DNA from: Kitasatospora sp. NBC_00240
GTDB taxonomy: Bacteria > Actinomycetota > Actinomycetes > Streptomycetales > Streptomycetaceae
DNA: 64,000 nucleotides
Direction: 5' to 3'
NCBI RefSeq assembly: GCF_026342405.1
Contig: NZ_JAPEMU010000001.1
Span: forward strand, 6,758,001-6,822,000
Shown here: positions 26,969 to 36,700 of the stretch, piece by piece
Layout of the letters: each line of letters opens with the position of its first letter
How positions within the stretch are numbered: position 1 is the first letter of the stretch
Position numbers and translations under genes: made by a program
The notes under the pieces: model-generated
Told to the model about the DNA's origin: nothing
Seen by the model: the letters and a program-made list of their open reading frames with translations, nothing else
Databases searched by the model: none

Positions 26969-27166
26969 GGCCCGAGTGTAATCGTCTATCTGACGCTATG
27001 TCTCGGGCGGGTGCTGCCCCGACGGGTTCCGCACGACGCGCCCCGATGATGGCAGCACCCGACCAGGTGTCGGATTTCCGGTGGTGATCCGCCATGATGG
27101 GGGCAGCCGCTTTCGAGCCGCGTCCGGCGTAACACGAACGTAAAGAGCAGAGGTGAGACTGTCCCC

Positions 27167-28528
27167 ATGGGCAAGCAGCAGGAGTTCGTGCTTCGTACGC
27201 TCGAAGAGCGTGACATCCGTTTTGTCCGGCTGTGGTTCACCGACGTGCTCGGGTTCCTGAAGTCGGTCGCCGTGGCTCCGGCGGAGCTGGAACAGGCCTT
27301 CGAGGAGGGCATCGGTTTCGACGGCTCGGCGATCGAGGGCTTCGCCCGGGTCTACGAGTCCGACATGATCGCCAAGCCGGACCCGACCACCTTCCAGATC
27401 CTGCCCTGGCGCTCCGAGACCCCGGGCACCGCGCGGATGTTCTGCGACATCATGATGCCGGACGGCTCGCCCTCCTACGCGGACCCGCGGTTCGTGCTGA
27501 AGCGCACCCTGGAGAAGGCCTCCAGCCTCGGTTTCACCTTCTACACCCACCCCGAGATCGAGTTCTTCCTGCTGAAGAACCTCCCGGGCGACGGCACCGC
27601 GCCGATCCCGGCCGACCAGTCCGGCTACTTCGACCACACCCCGCGCGGCGTCGGCCACGACTTCCGCCGCCAGGCCATCACCATGCTGGAGTCGATGGGC
27701 ATCTCGGTGGAGTTCTCCCACCACGAGGGCGCCCCCGGCCAGCAGGAGATCGACCTGCGCTACGCCGACGCGCTCTCCACCGCCGACAACATCATGACCT
27801 TCCGTCTGGTCATGAAGGAGGTCGCGCTGGAGCAGGGCGTGCACGCCAGCTTCATGCCGAAGCCGTTCTCCGAGCACCCCGGCTCCGGCATGCACACCCA
27901 CCTCTCGCTCTTCGAGGGCGACCGCAACGCCTTCCACGAGTCCGGCGCCGAGTACCAGCTCTCCAAGACCGGCCGCTCGTTCATCGCCGGCCTGCTGCGG
28001 CACGCCGCCGAGACGGCCGCCGTCACCAACCAGTGGGTCAACTCCTACAAGCGGATCTGGGGCGGCTCGCAGCGCACGGCCGGCGCCGGCGGCGAGGCCC
28101 CCTCGTACATCTGCTGGGGCCACAACAACCGCTCCGCGCTGATCCGCGTCCCGATGTACAAGCCCGGCAAGCAGGGCTCCACCCGGGTCGAGGTCCGCTC
28201 GCTGGACACCGGCTGCAACCCTTACCTCGCCTACGCCGTCACCCTGGCGGCCGGCCTGAAGGGCATCGAGGAGGGCTACGAGCTCCCGGCCGGCGCCGAC
28301 GACGACGTGTGGGCGCTCTCCGACTCCGAGCGCCGCGCCATGGGCATCCAGCCGATGCCGCAGAACCTCGGCGAGGCCATCGACCTGATGCAGCGCAGCG
28401 AGCTGGTGGCGGAGACCCTCGGCGAGCACGTCTTCGACTTCTTCCTGCGCAACAAGCGCCAGGAGTGGGAGGAGTACCGCTCCGAGGTCACGCCGTTCGA
28501 GCTGCGCAAGAACCTCCAGGTGCTGTAA
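27167..28528 (+). CDS. glnA2: Glutamine synthetase-like enzyme, GlnA2 type
   Basis: A 453-residue type I glutamine-synthetase-fold protein. Metal and nucleotide motifs are present: GFDGSAIEGFARVYESDM, THPEIEFFL, GSGMHTHLSLF and NNRSALIRVP. The adenylylation loop (NLYDLP in GlnA) is missing; the region reads ALSDSERRAMG instead, so GlnE should not modify it. Size and position next to nadE match the actinobacterial GlnA2, reported in Streptomyces coelicolor to glutamylate polyamines rather than make glutamine. GTAAC at 27129 and GTAAA at 27140, spaced like half of a GlnR box, stand upstream but are weak. A ribosome site AGAGGTGAG precedes ATG 27167. Confidence 0.92.
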   Translation: MGKQQEFVLRTLEERDIRFVRLWFTDVLGFLKSVAVAPAELEQAFEEGIGFDGSAIEGFARVYESDMIAKPDPTTFQILPWRSETPGTARMFCDIMMPDGSPSYADPRFVLKRTLEKASSLGFTFYTHPEIEFFLLKNLPGDGTAPIPADQSGYFDHTPRGVGHDFRRQAITMLESMGISVEFSHHEGAPGQQEIDLRYADALSTADNIMTFRLVMKEVALEQGVHASFMPKPFSEHPGSGMHTHLSLFEGDRNAFHESGAEYQLSKTGRSFIAGLLRHAAETAAVTNQWVNSYKRIWGGSQRTAGAGGEAPSYICWGHNNRSALIRVPMYKPGKQGSTRVEVRSLDTGCNPYLAYAVTLAAGLKGIEEGYELPAGADDDVWALSDSERRAMGIQPMPQNLGEAIDLMQRSELVAETLGEHVFDFFLRNKRQEWEEYRSEVTPFELRKNLQVL

Positions 28529-28547
28529 CCGCAGGTCAGCACCCTTA

Positions 28548-28617
28548 CCAGGGCGAGTGAACTCCCCGGGCCGGCGGGTCCCCACCGTCGGCCCGGGGGT
28601 CTGTTCACCCGCCCTGG
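28548..28617 (+). terminator. Large nested hairpin after glnA2
   Basis: CCAGGGCG...GTGAAC at 28548-28561 pairs with GTTCAC...CGCCCTGG at 28603-28617 (one bulge). An inner CCCCGGGCCG (28564-28573) pairs with CGGCCCGGGG (28589-28598). It begins 20 bp after the stop and is a strong terminator. Confidence 0.8.
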
Positions 28618-28697
28618 GCCGTCCGTGGGCCGTCTTCGCGCCTCCGGAGCGGGCCGACGGCCGGTATCCGCCTCGGTCCGCCGGTCGCCCGGCGGGT

Positions 28698-28991
28698 TCA
28701 GCGCGGTGGTGGCGCCGCGCCGGCCGGGCTGACCCAGACGGCGTGCAGCCGGTCGTTCATCCGGAAGGACAGGATCAGCCGTCCGTCGCGCCGGATGGAC
28801 TCGGTGACCAGTCGGAGCGCGTCGGGCCGGGTGAGGAAGTGCCGGAAGGCGTCGGTCTGCACCGGGCCCAGCGGCAGCGGCCGGAGGGACTCCCAGAGTG
28901 CGGCGAGCGCCTCGGACAGCTCGACGAAGGTCGCCGGGCCGCTCACGTCCTCGATCTCGACCACCACGGGTCCGCCGTCGGTGCTGCTCAT
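28698..28991 (-). CDS. Small hypothetical protein
   Basis: A 97-residue protein of unknown function: MSSTDGGPVVVEIEDVSG, a leucine-rich centre (LSEALAALWESLRPLPLGP) and SIRRDGRLILSFRMNDRLHAVWV near the end. It may form a small alpha/beta domain. ATG 28991 has AGGAG seven bases upstream. It converges with glnA2 across the nested terminator. I recognise no family. Confidence 0.6.
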   Translation of the reverse strand: MSSTDGGPVVVEIEDVSGPATFVELSEALAALWESLRPLPLGPVQTDAFRHFLTRPDALRLVTESIRRDGRLILSFRMNDRLHAVWVSPAGAAPPPR

Positions 28992-29481
28992 CGCCGTGCT
29001 CCTGCCGGTCATCGGATCGCCCCTCCCGTCTCGTGACCGCGGCGGGCCGCCTTCGCGACCCTGCCCGGCCTGCTCCGGTGCCACCGGTGGCCGGGCCGGG
29101 CCGCCCGCTGCCGGGATCGCCCGCGCCGTCGGCCGGCTGACGAACCCTCGCGGCGGCCATCGCGGCCCGGCCACCGTGACCATTCGTAGCCGCGCCGCCG
29201 TCGGATTGCCGCCCGCGGCGCTTTCTCGGCGGAACGACGCGAGGCTCCGGCCTCCGGGACCATGTCCCGCAGACCGGAGCGGCTCGGCGCCGGCGATCGG
29301 TTGTCCTCCGTCGCCGGGTCGTTCACCGTCAGGCCGTCCGCCGACGGGCCGTCCCCTGTCGGACGGTCGCCGCCGGGTCGTTCACCGCCCGGCCGTCGGC
29401 CGTCGGCCGTCGGTCGTCAGGCCGTCAGCCGTCCGACGCTCGCCGGACGAAGGGCCGCGGCGGGTGCCGGTGACGGTCCGG
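28992..29481. other. 490-bp intergenic stretch with GGCCGTC-rich repeats
   Basis: No supported gene. From about 29310 to 29460 the sequence is a run of degenerate GGCCGTC/GTCGGNCG units; CGCCGGGTCGTTCACCG occurs twice (about 29312 and 29372). It lies downstream of the GH16-like gene and has the look of eroded slippage repeats. Confidence 0.55.
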
Positions 29482-30270
29482 TCACCTCGGCCTGATGATC
29501 GACAGCGAGTCGATGGCGAGGGTGACGGGTTCGTCGGTGGCGGGCGCGGCATGGAAGTTGCCGTTGTTGATGGACAGGCTGAGGACGGGGTAGGAGACGA
29601 AGTCGGGGCCGACGCCCACATGGTCCTCGTACGCGGCGGTGAGGTTGTCGGGGTCGGTGCCGACCAGCCAGGTGACGTTGTCGGCGCCGAGCTCCGCGCC
29701 GACGTAGACCCACTGGCCGGGGCCTATCTCGGGGGCGGTGTAGAGGACGTTGCTGTGGCCGGTGTGGTTGGCGAATTCGAGGCTGTCGGTGCGGTCGCTG
29801 TGCCATTCGAAGATGTCGAGCTCGTTGCCTCCCTCACGCCAGGTCCACAGGGCGGGCCAGGCGCCGGAGCCGGTGTCGGGCAGTCGGACGTGGGCGAGGA
29901 TGGTGTCGCCGGTGCGTACTTCGGCGAGGTTGCCGCCGGAGTCGCAGGAGTCGCCGGTGGTGATCAGGCCGGTGTTCCAGAGCCCGTCCGGCCGGCGGGT
30001 GGCGGTGATGGTGAGGTAGCCGTTGTCGGTGCTGAGCGCCGAGGTGGTGAGGTGGTCGAGCTTGGCGTCGTTGGAGTTGCTGACGCACTGCGCGTAGGCG
30101 GCGGTCTGCCAGCCCCAGTCGTGGCCGCGGCCGACGGACAGGTCCTCGAAGGTGTCGCTGAAGACGATGTCGCTGCGGGCGCGCTGGTCGGCGTGCGCGA
30201 GGGTTCCTGCCTGGGTGGCCGCGGTCGCGCCGATCAGGGCGAGGGCCAGCAGTTGGCGGGTGGGCTTCAT
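29482..30270 (-). CDS. Secreted GH16-like glycoside hydrolase
   Basis: A 262-residue protein with a signal peptide (about 1-27, ending LAHA). The GH16 catalytic motif appears as NELDIFEWH at 149-157, giving E150, D152 and E155 in the ExDxxE arrangement. Upstream beta-strand features (GLITTGD, ARVRLPDTGSGAWPALW-like) fit a laminarinase/endoglucanase-type jelly roll. The fold cuts or remodels beta-linked polysaccharides. Its neighbour on the other strand is a polysaccharide-synthase operon, so it may trim or release that polymer. ATG 30270 has AGGAGG upstream. The substrate is not known. Confidence 0.8.
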   Translation of the reverse strand: MKPTRQLLALALIGATAATQAGTLAHADQRARSDIVFSDTFEDLSVGRGHDWGWQTAAYAQCVSNSNDAKLDHLTTSALSTDNGYLTITATRRPDGLWNTGLITTGDSCDSGGNLAEVRTGDTILAHVRLPDTGSGAWPALWTWREGGNELDIFEWHSDRTDSLEFANHTGHSNVLYTAPEIGPGQWVYVGAELGADNVTWLVGTDPDNLTAAYEDHVGVGPDFVSYPVLSLSINNGNFHAAPATDEPVTLAIDSLSIIRPR

Positions 30271-30671
30271 GATCGTCGTCCTCCTGGGGAGGCTCGGCAT
30301 GGTCGGTCCGGCTCGGTGGCGGCCGGTGTCCGTCCACTCACGATCCATGACGGCACGGCGGTGCGCCCGCGCGCTGCTCCGACAGGACGAACCGGATCCG
30401 GAGGGCCGCTGCCGTGTCCGTTCCTTCGGCGGTTTCCGGGCGTCACGCTATCAGTAAGCAAAGCGGTGGCGCGGTTCCGGAAATTCGGACGGGCGTTCCT
30501 TTGTTCGGCCCGCGGCCGTGAATATTGTATTCATGGCTGGGCTGCTCGGCCGGCGGAGTGATAATGCGAACCGTTGGGGTGGAAATCCGCGCCGGAAATG
30601 GATAGTCGTTCCGGGATTTGCGACTCTTCTTTTGCGGGGATCGGCCCGTCAACCAGGAGGTCGAGTCTCCA
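30271..30671. promoter_or_regulatory. AT-richer divergent promoter region of the polysaccharide locus
   Basis: Base composition falls clearly below the flanks between about 30450 and 30640. TGAATATTGTATTCA at 30519-30533 is a perfect dyad (6-bp arms, 3-base spacer) and a possible operator. GATAAT at 30560-30565 is a good -10 for the epimerase operon; no strong -35 is seen, which would suit an activator. AGGAGG at 30655-30660 is the ribosome site for the epimerase. Confidence 0.6.
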
Positions 30672-31886
30672 ATGAATCGCGGTGGTTCGGTGGCCGTCGT
30701 GCTCGGCACGCGGCCCGAGATCGTCAAACTGGCCCGCGTGGTACGGGGCCTCGGGGAACACGGCCGACTGGTCTACACCGGGCAGCACTACGACGACACG
30801 CTCTCCGGGAGCATCTTCCGCGGTATGAACCTGCCCGCTCCGCAACTGCGGCTCGGCGGAATCGGCGGAATGCCGCGCGGCAAGCAGATCGGCGCGATGA
30901 TTTCCGCACTCTGCGACGCGTTCACCCTCGACCCTCCGCGTGCGGTCGTCGTTCAGGGCGACACCAACTCGACCTCGGCCGGCGCACAGGCCGCGCAATA
31001 CTGCGACATCCCGGTGATCCATGTCGAGGCCGGACTGCGTTCACGCGACCGGGCGATGCCGGAGGAGATCAACCGGCAGGTGGTCGGCGTGCTCGCCGAA
31101 CTGCACTGCGCGCCCACCGAGGTCGCCGCGGCCAACCTGCGGGCCGAGGGCGTACCGCCGTCCCGGATCCGCGTCACCGGCAACACCATCGTCGAGGCCG
31201 TCACCGACTCGCTGCCCGGCCCCGAGGAGTCCCGGGCGATGCTGCGCCGGTACGGCGTCCCCGACGACGGCTTCGTCCTGGTCACGCTGCACCGGCCGGA
31301 GAACACCGACGACCCGCACCGGCTGCGGCTGATCCTGGCCGAACTGGAGAAGCTCGGCCTGCCGGTGCTCTTCCCCGTCCACCCGCGCACCCTGCGGCGG
31401 GCCGAGGGCTTCGGCCTGAGCCGCACGCTGGCCGGCCTCGGCGCGGTCGACCCGGTCGACCACCGGGCCTTCCTCGGCCTCGCCCGGCACGCCCGGCTGC
31501 TGGTCTCCGACTCCGGCGGCGTGCAGGAGGAGTGCACGGTGCTGAAGAAGCCGCTGATCGTCCTGCGCAACAGCACCGAACGGCCGGAGGCGATCGAGGC
31601 GGGGTTCGCGACCCTGCTCCGCCCCGGACCGGACCTCGGCCGGGTGGCGCGCGAGTACATCGCCGACGCCACCTTGGCGGCGCGGCTGGCCGTGCGTCCC
31701 TCGCCCTACGGGGACGGGCGCGCCAGCGAGCGCATCGTGGAGCTGGCGCTGGCCCTGGCCGGACGGCCGGCCCGCACGCCCACCCCGCACACGTCGCCGG
31801 CCCACCACGGCCCTTCCGCCGCCCCCCGAGGGGCAGTGGCGGCGGACGCCGTCCCCCCGGTGGCTTCCCCCGTCCCATCCCTGTAA
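30672..31886 (+). CDS. wecB: UDP-N-acetylglucosamine 2-epimerase (non-hydrolysing)
   Basis: A 404-residue GT-B-fold epimerase making UDP-ManNAc from UDP-GlcNAc. Motifs include VLGTRPEIVKLA (6-17 region), QGDTNSTSAG, HVEAGLRSRD, PEEINRQ, TLHRPEN and SDSGGVQEE. The last 40 residues are a disordered Pro/Ala tail beyond the usual end. ATG 30672 is used; the longer frame starts in the AT-rich leader. It leads a run with a tiny membrane protein and a GT2 synthase, so it probably supplies the sugar donor for the polymer; the exact sugar is inferred. Confidence 0.94.
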   Translation: MNRGGSVAVVLGTRPEIVKLARVVRGLGEHGRLVYTGQHYDDTLSGSIFRGMNLPAPQLRLGGIGGMPRGKQIGAMISALCDAFTLDPPRAVVVQGDTNSTSAGAQAAQYCDIPVIHVEAGLRSRDRAMPEEINRQVVGVLAELHCAPTEVAAANLRAEGVPPSRIRVTGNTIVEAVTDSLPGPEESRAMLRRYGVPDDGFVLVTLHRPENTDDPHRLRLILAELEKLGLPVLFPVHPRTLRRAEGFGLSRTLAGLGAVDPVDHRAFLGLARHARLLVSDSGGVQEECTVLKKPLIVLRNSTERPEAIEAGFATLLRPGPDLGRVAREYIADATLAARLAVRPSPYGDGRASERIVELALALAGRPARTPTPHTSPAHHGPSAAPRGAVAADAVPPVASPVPSL

Positions 31887-31899
31887 ACGGAGGCAATCC

Positions 31900-32055
31900 A
31901 TGTACCGACCCCACCACCACCACGCCGGCGGGGCCCTCGCCGCCACCGGCGCCGCGACCGGCAACCAGACCTTCCAGATCCTGCTGGTCGCGCTGCTGCT
32001 GTTCGTCGGTGGTGTCCTGCTGCTGCGCGTGTCCCACCTGCGCAGGAACGACTGA
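31900..32055 (+). CDS. 51-residue single-helix membrane protein
   Basis: Reads MYRPHHHHAGGALAATGA, a Gly/Ala/His-rich head, then one hydrophobic helix (QILLVALLLFVGGVLLL, about 26-42) and a basic tail RVSHLRRND. It has a near-ideal ribosome site GGAGG seven bases before ATG 31900 and sits 13 bp after the epimerase stop, with the synthase following. It is too short for routine gene callers. It may be a subunit or anchor of the synthase, by analogy to small partners of other polysaccharide synthases; that is inference. Confidence 0.75.
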   Translation: MYRPHHHHAGGALAATGAATGNQTFQILLVALLLFVGGVLLLRVSHLRRND

Positions 32056-32147
32056 CCCCGGTTCCTCGGCCCTGCCCTGTGCCGCAGCACCGGACCGCTC
32101 GACGCGGGCCGGTGCTGCGGCATCTCTGCTGACATCAAGGACCCACC

Positions 32148-33512
32148 GTGACTGACGGCAAGTACGCGCTGATCGACCTGGCGATGGCGCTGTCGCTGCT
32201 CTTCTCCCTCATGTTCGTCTGCTACGTCGTGTGCCTGGTGGTGCCCTTCGTCCGGCACAAGCCCCGCCCGTCCGGCGACGCGGACGACTTCCGGTGGCAC
32301 TTCTTCATCCCCTGCCGGGACGAGGAGGCCGTCATCGGCGACACCTTGGCCTACCTGCGCCGGCACTTCCCGTCCACCCACCTGTGGGTCGTCGACGACG
32401 ACTCGGACGACGCCACCGGTGGGATCACCGCCGCCCGGCAGGCCGCCGACCCGTACGTGCACCTGGTGCAGCGGCGCCGGCCGGACGCCCGGACCGGCAA
32501 GAGCGAGGCGCTGAACGCGGCCTACCGCGCCCTGGTCGGCTGGCTGCCCGCCGACGCCGCCTTCGAGCAGATCGTGGTCGGCGTCTTCGACGCGGACGGC
32601 CACCCCGAGCCCGGCGGACTCGACGTGATGGCGGCGGGCCACCTGTTCGGCGACCCGGTGGTCGGGGCCGTGCAGTGCGAGGTCCGGATGCGCAACCGGG
32701 ACGAGCGCCGGCCCGTCCCGGACGGCGGCCGGCTGCGGAACCTGGCCGCCCGCACGCTGGTCCGCCTGCAGGACCTGGAGTTCCGGACCACCACCGCCGC
32801 CGTCCAGATGGCCCGCCGGCACACCCGGACGGTCGGCATGGGAGGCAACGGGCAGTTCACCCGGCTCTCCGCGATGCGCGCGATCACCGAGGGCGGCAGC
32901 GGGCCCTGGCGCGGCGCCCTGCTGGAGGACTTCGAGCTCGGTCTCGACCTGATGCTCGACGGCTGGCGCACCGCGTACACCACCGACACCTCGGTCGACC
33001 AGGAAGGCCTGTGGAGCCTGCGGCGGCTGATCACCCAGCGCACCCGCTGGGGGCAGGGCAACATGCAGTGCACCCGCTACCTGGCCCGGGTCTGGCGCTC
33101 GCCCAAGCTCAGCCACTCCGGGGTCATGGAGATCTCGTACTACCTGCTGCTGCCGTGGTTCCAGGTGTCCGCCTCGCTGCTCTTCCCGGTGCTGCTGTTC
33201 TGGTTCGCCCGGGGCATGGTGCAGAGCGACGGCGGCTTCCTCGGGGGCGGCGGCTGGGGCCTGTTCATCGGCGCGGCCCTCGGGATCACCCAGTTCGCCA
33301 TGTGGGGGCCGATCTACCGCTGGCGGTGCGAGCGCGGGGTCGGGTTCTGGAGCAGCCTCGGCTGGGGGCTGGCCTACGCCTTCTACATCTACATCTTCTA
33401 CGTCACCGCCTGGCGGGCGCTGGCCCGGATCGTCACCGGGCGCGGCCAGTGGGCCAAGACCCGGCGCAACGCCGAGCTGCGGGTGGAGGGGCCGACCGCC
33501 ATCGAGTTCTGA
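32148..33512 (+). CDS. Processive GT2 glycosyltransferase (polysaccharide synthase)
   Basis: A 454-residue membrane enzyme of the cellulose/hyaluronan-synthase type. One N-terminal helix (about 10-35), a cytoplasmic GT-A domain with DDD at 83-85, DAD at 148-150 and ED at 260-261, the processive motif QRTRW at 297-301, then about four C-terminal helices. The GTG start has AAGGA upstream. These enzymes polymerise a single sugar and secrete the chain. With a dedicated UDP-GlcNAc 2-epimerase, a ManNAc-containing or GlcNAc-based polymer is plausible. No PilZ domain or deacetylase is present. Confidence 0.9.
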   Translation: MTDGKYALIDLAMALSLLFSLMFVCYVVCLVVPFVRHKPRPSGDADDFRWHFFIPCRDEEAVIGDTLAYLRRHFPSTHLWVVDDDSDDATGGITAARQAADPYVHLVQRRRPDARTGKSEALNAAYRALVGWLPADAAFEQIVVGVFDADGHPEPGGLDVMAAGHLFGDPVVGAVQCEVRMRNRDERRPVPDGGRLRNLAARTLVRLQDLEFRTTTAAVQMARRHTRTVGMGGNGQFTRLSAMRAITEGGSGPWRGALLEDFELGLDLMLDGWRTAYTTDTSVDQEGLWSLRRLITQRTRWGQGNMQCTRYLARVWRSPKLSHSGVMEISYYLLLPWFQVSASLLFPVLLFWFARGMVQSDGGFLGGGGWGLFIGAALGITQFAMWGPIYRWRCERGVGFWSSLGWGLAYAFYIYIFYVTAWRALARIVTGRGQWAKTRRNAELRVEGPTAIEF

Positions 33513-33728
33513 CCCCCGCCCGGGCCGGCCGCCGCGCACCGACGGCAACGGGCCGGCCGCGCAGGATTCGCCGGCCCACCCGCGCGTCCGCCGGCCCGCT
33601 CGCCCGTCCGGATGTCCGCCCGGCCCGCCCGGGCCGGGCGGACCCGCGCGGAGCAGCAGACCCCGCACCGGCGCCGTAGGCTGACAGGTCGTACGGATGT
33701 TCACGGGTACCCGCGTACCGGAGGGGCG

Positions 33729-36700
33729 ATGGCAGTGGAGGAACGCACCGGCAGCCGGGTCAGCCGGCCGGAGATAAGGCTGGTCCGCCGAGGGTTCACC
33801 GACCCCGGCGCGGCCCTGCGACTGCTGGCCGGGCCCGGCCTCGGCGCCCTCGCCGACGATCCGGTGCTGCTGGACGCGCTCGGCGCCACCGCCGACCCCG
33901 ACCTCGCGCTGCTCGGCCTCGCCCGGCTGCTGGAGACCCTGGACGCGTCCGAACAGCACACCCTGCGCGACACCCTCACCACCTCCAAACCGCTGCGCGA
34001 CCGCCTGCTCGGCGTGCTGGGCGCCTCCGCCGCGCTCGCCGAGCACCTGGCCCGGCACCCCCGGGACTGGCACGCGCTGGTCACCTTCGAGCAGCAGGAC
34101 ATGCACCCCGGCAGCGAGGACTTCCTGCGGGCGCTGTACGACGGCGTCTGGGGCTGCGGCCCGCGCGAGGGCGCGCCGCAGCCCCGCGGGGACCGCGGCG
34201 ACCTGCTGCGGGTCGCCTACCGGCGCTGCCTGCTCGCCATCGCCGCCCGCGACCTCACCGGCACCACCGATCTCGCGCAGACCGCCGCCGAACTCGCCGA
34301 CCTGGCCGGCTCCACCCTGCAGACCGCCCTCGACATCGCCGCCGGGGAGGACCCGCAGGCCGCCCGGGCCTGCCGGCTCGCCGTGATCGGCATGGGCAAG
34401 TGCGGCGGGCGCGAACTCAACTACGTCTCCGACGTGGACGTGATCTTCGTGGCCGAGCCCCGCGAGGGCGTCGAGGAGCACACCGCCGTGCAGTCCGCGA
34501 CCCGGCTCGCCGCCCGGGCCATGCGGCTCTGCTCCGACACCACCGGCGAGGGCACCATCTGGCCGGTGGACGCCAACCTCCGCCCGGAGGGCCGCAACGG
34601 GCCGCTGGTGCGCACCCTGGCCAGCCACCTGGCGTACTACCAGCGCTGGGCCAAGACCTGGGAGTTCCAGGCGCTGCTCAAGGCCCGCCCGGTCGCCGGG
34701 GACGCCGAACTCGGCGCCGCCTACACCGAGGCGCTGGCCCCGATGGTCTGGCAGGCCGCCGCCCGGGAGAACTTCGTCGCCGACGTGCAGCAGATGCGCC
34801 GCCGGGTGATCGACTCCATCCCCGCCACCGAGATCGACCGCCAGCTCAAGCTGGGCCCCGGCGGCCTGCGGGACGTCGAGTTCTCCGTCCAGCTGCTCCA
34901 GCTGGTGCACGGCCGCGCCGACCGCACCCTGCGCAGCGGCAACACCCTGGAGGCCCTCGCCGCACTGTCGGCCGGCGGCTACGTCGGCCGGGCCGACGCC
35001 GCCTCGCTGGACACCGCCTACCGCTTCCTGCGCAGCCTGGAGCACCGGATCCAGCTGCACCGGCTGCGCCGCACCCACCTGATGCCCAAGGACGAGGCGG
35101 ACCAGCGCCGGCTGGCCCGCTCGCTCGCCCCGCTGATCAACGACGACACCCGGGCCGACCCGGTGGCCGCCCTCCAGCGGGAGTGGAAGCGGCACGCCGT
35201 CGAGGTCCGCCGGCTGCACGAGAAGCTGTTCTACCGGCCGCTGCTGGACGCCGTCGCCGAACTGCCGGCCGGCGCCGCCGGGCTCAGCCCGCAGGCCGCC
35301 CGGGAGCGCCTGGAGGCGCTCGGCTACGCCGACCCGGCCGCCGCGCTGCGCCACCTGTCCGCGCTCGCCTCCGGGGTCAGCCGCAAGGCCGCCATCCAGC
35401 GGACCCTGCTGCCGGTGATGCTGGGCTGGTTCGCCGAGTCCGCCGACCCGGACGCCGGGCTGCTCAACTTCCGCCAGGTGTCCGACGCGCTCGGCCGCAC
35501 CCCCTGGTACCTGCGCCTGCTGCGGGACGAGAGCGCCGCCGCCGAGCAGCTGGCCCGGGTGCTGTCGGCCGGCCGCCTCGCCCCCGACCTGCTGCTGCGC
35601 GCCCCCGAGGCGGTCGCCATGCTGGGCGACCCGCAGGGCCTGGTGCCACGCGGGCGGGCCGCCCTGGAACAGGAGATCCTGGCCGCCGTCGGGCGGGCCT
35701 CGACCTCGGCCGCGGCCGTCGCGGCGGCCCGCTCGGTGCGCCGCCGCGAGCTGTTCCGGACGGCGGCCGCCGATGTCCTCGGCCGGCTCGCGGAGGACCC
35801 GGCCGAGGCGCTGGACGTGGCCGGCGAGGCGCTCACCGCGCTGAACACGGCCACCCTGCAGGGCGCGCTGCGGGCCTGCGTGGCCGGCTGGGAGGCGCAG
35901 AACGGCGCTCTGCCGACCCGGATCGCGGTGATCGCGATGGGCCGGTTCGGCGGCCGCGAGCTGGGCTACGGCTCCGACGCCGACGTGCTCTTCGTCCACG
36001 AGCCGGTGCTCGGCTCGCTGGAGGAGGACGCCGCCCGGGCCGCCCACGCCGTCTGCAACGAACTGCGTACGCTGCTCGGCGCCCCGTCCACCGAACCGCC
36101 GCTGCTGGTGGACGCGGACCTGCGCCCGGAGGGCCGGCAGGGCCCGCTGGTGCGCACCCTCGCCTCGTACACGGCGTACTACAAGCGGTGGTCGCACGTC
36201 TGGGAGAGCCAGGCGCTGCTGCGGGCCGAACCGGTCGCGGGGGACGCCGGCCTCGGCGAGCGGTTCCGGCAGCTGATCGACCCGATGCGCTACCCGGGGA
36301 CCGGCGTGCCCGAGCGTGACCTGGTGGAGATCCGCCGGATCAAGGCCCGGATCGAGTCCGAGCGGCTGCCGCGCGGGGCCGACCCCACCACGCACACCAA
36401 GATCGGTCGGGGCGGGCTGGCCGACGTCGAGTGGACCGTCCAGCTGCTCCAGCTCCAGCACGGCCACCGGCTGCCCGAGCTGCGCACCACCCGGACCAGG
36501 GCCGCGCTGGCGGCGGCCGCCCGGGCGGGCCTGGTGGACGAGGGCGACGCCGCCGTGCTGGACGCGGCCTGGGTGCTCGCCTCGCGGGTGCGGGCCGCCG
36601 TGATGCTGGTCCGCGGCCGGCCGGGCGACAGCTTCCCCGGGGACGCCCGGGAGCTGGCGGGGGTGGCCCGCTACCTCGGCTACGGCGCCGGCCACAGCGG

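Noticed and set aside
27129..27144. Possible GlnR half-box before glnA2 (GTAAC, then GTAAA 11 bp later)
   Set aside because: Only two of four elements fit and they lie almost on the ribosome site. Too weak to call.
31041..36695. Open frame of about 1880 codons on the minus strand opposite wecB, the GT2 and glnE genes
   Set aside because: It crosses three well-supported plus-strand genes and intergenic DNA and has no family features; long open antisense frames are normal at this GC content.
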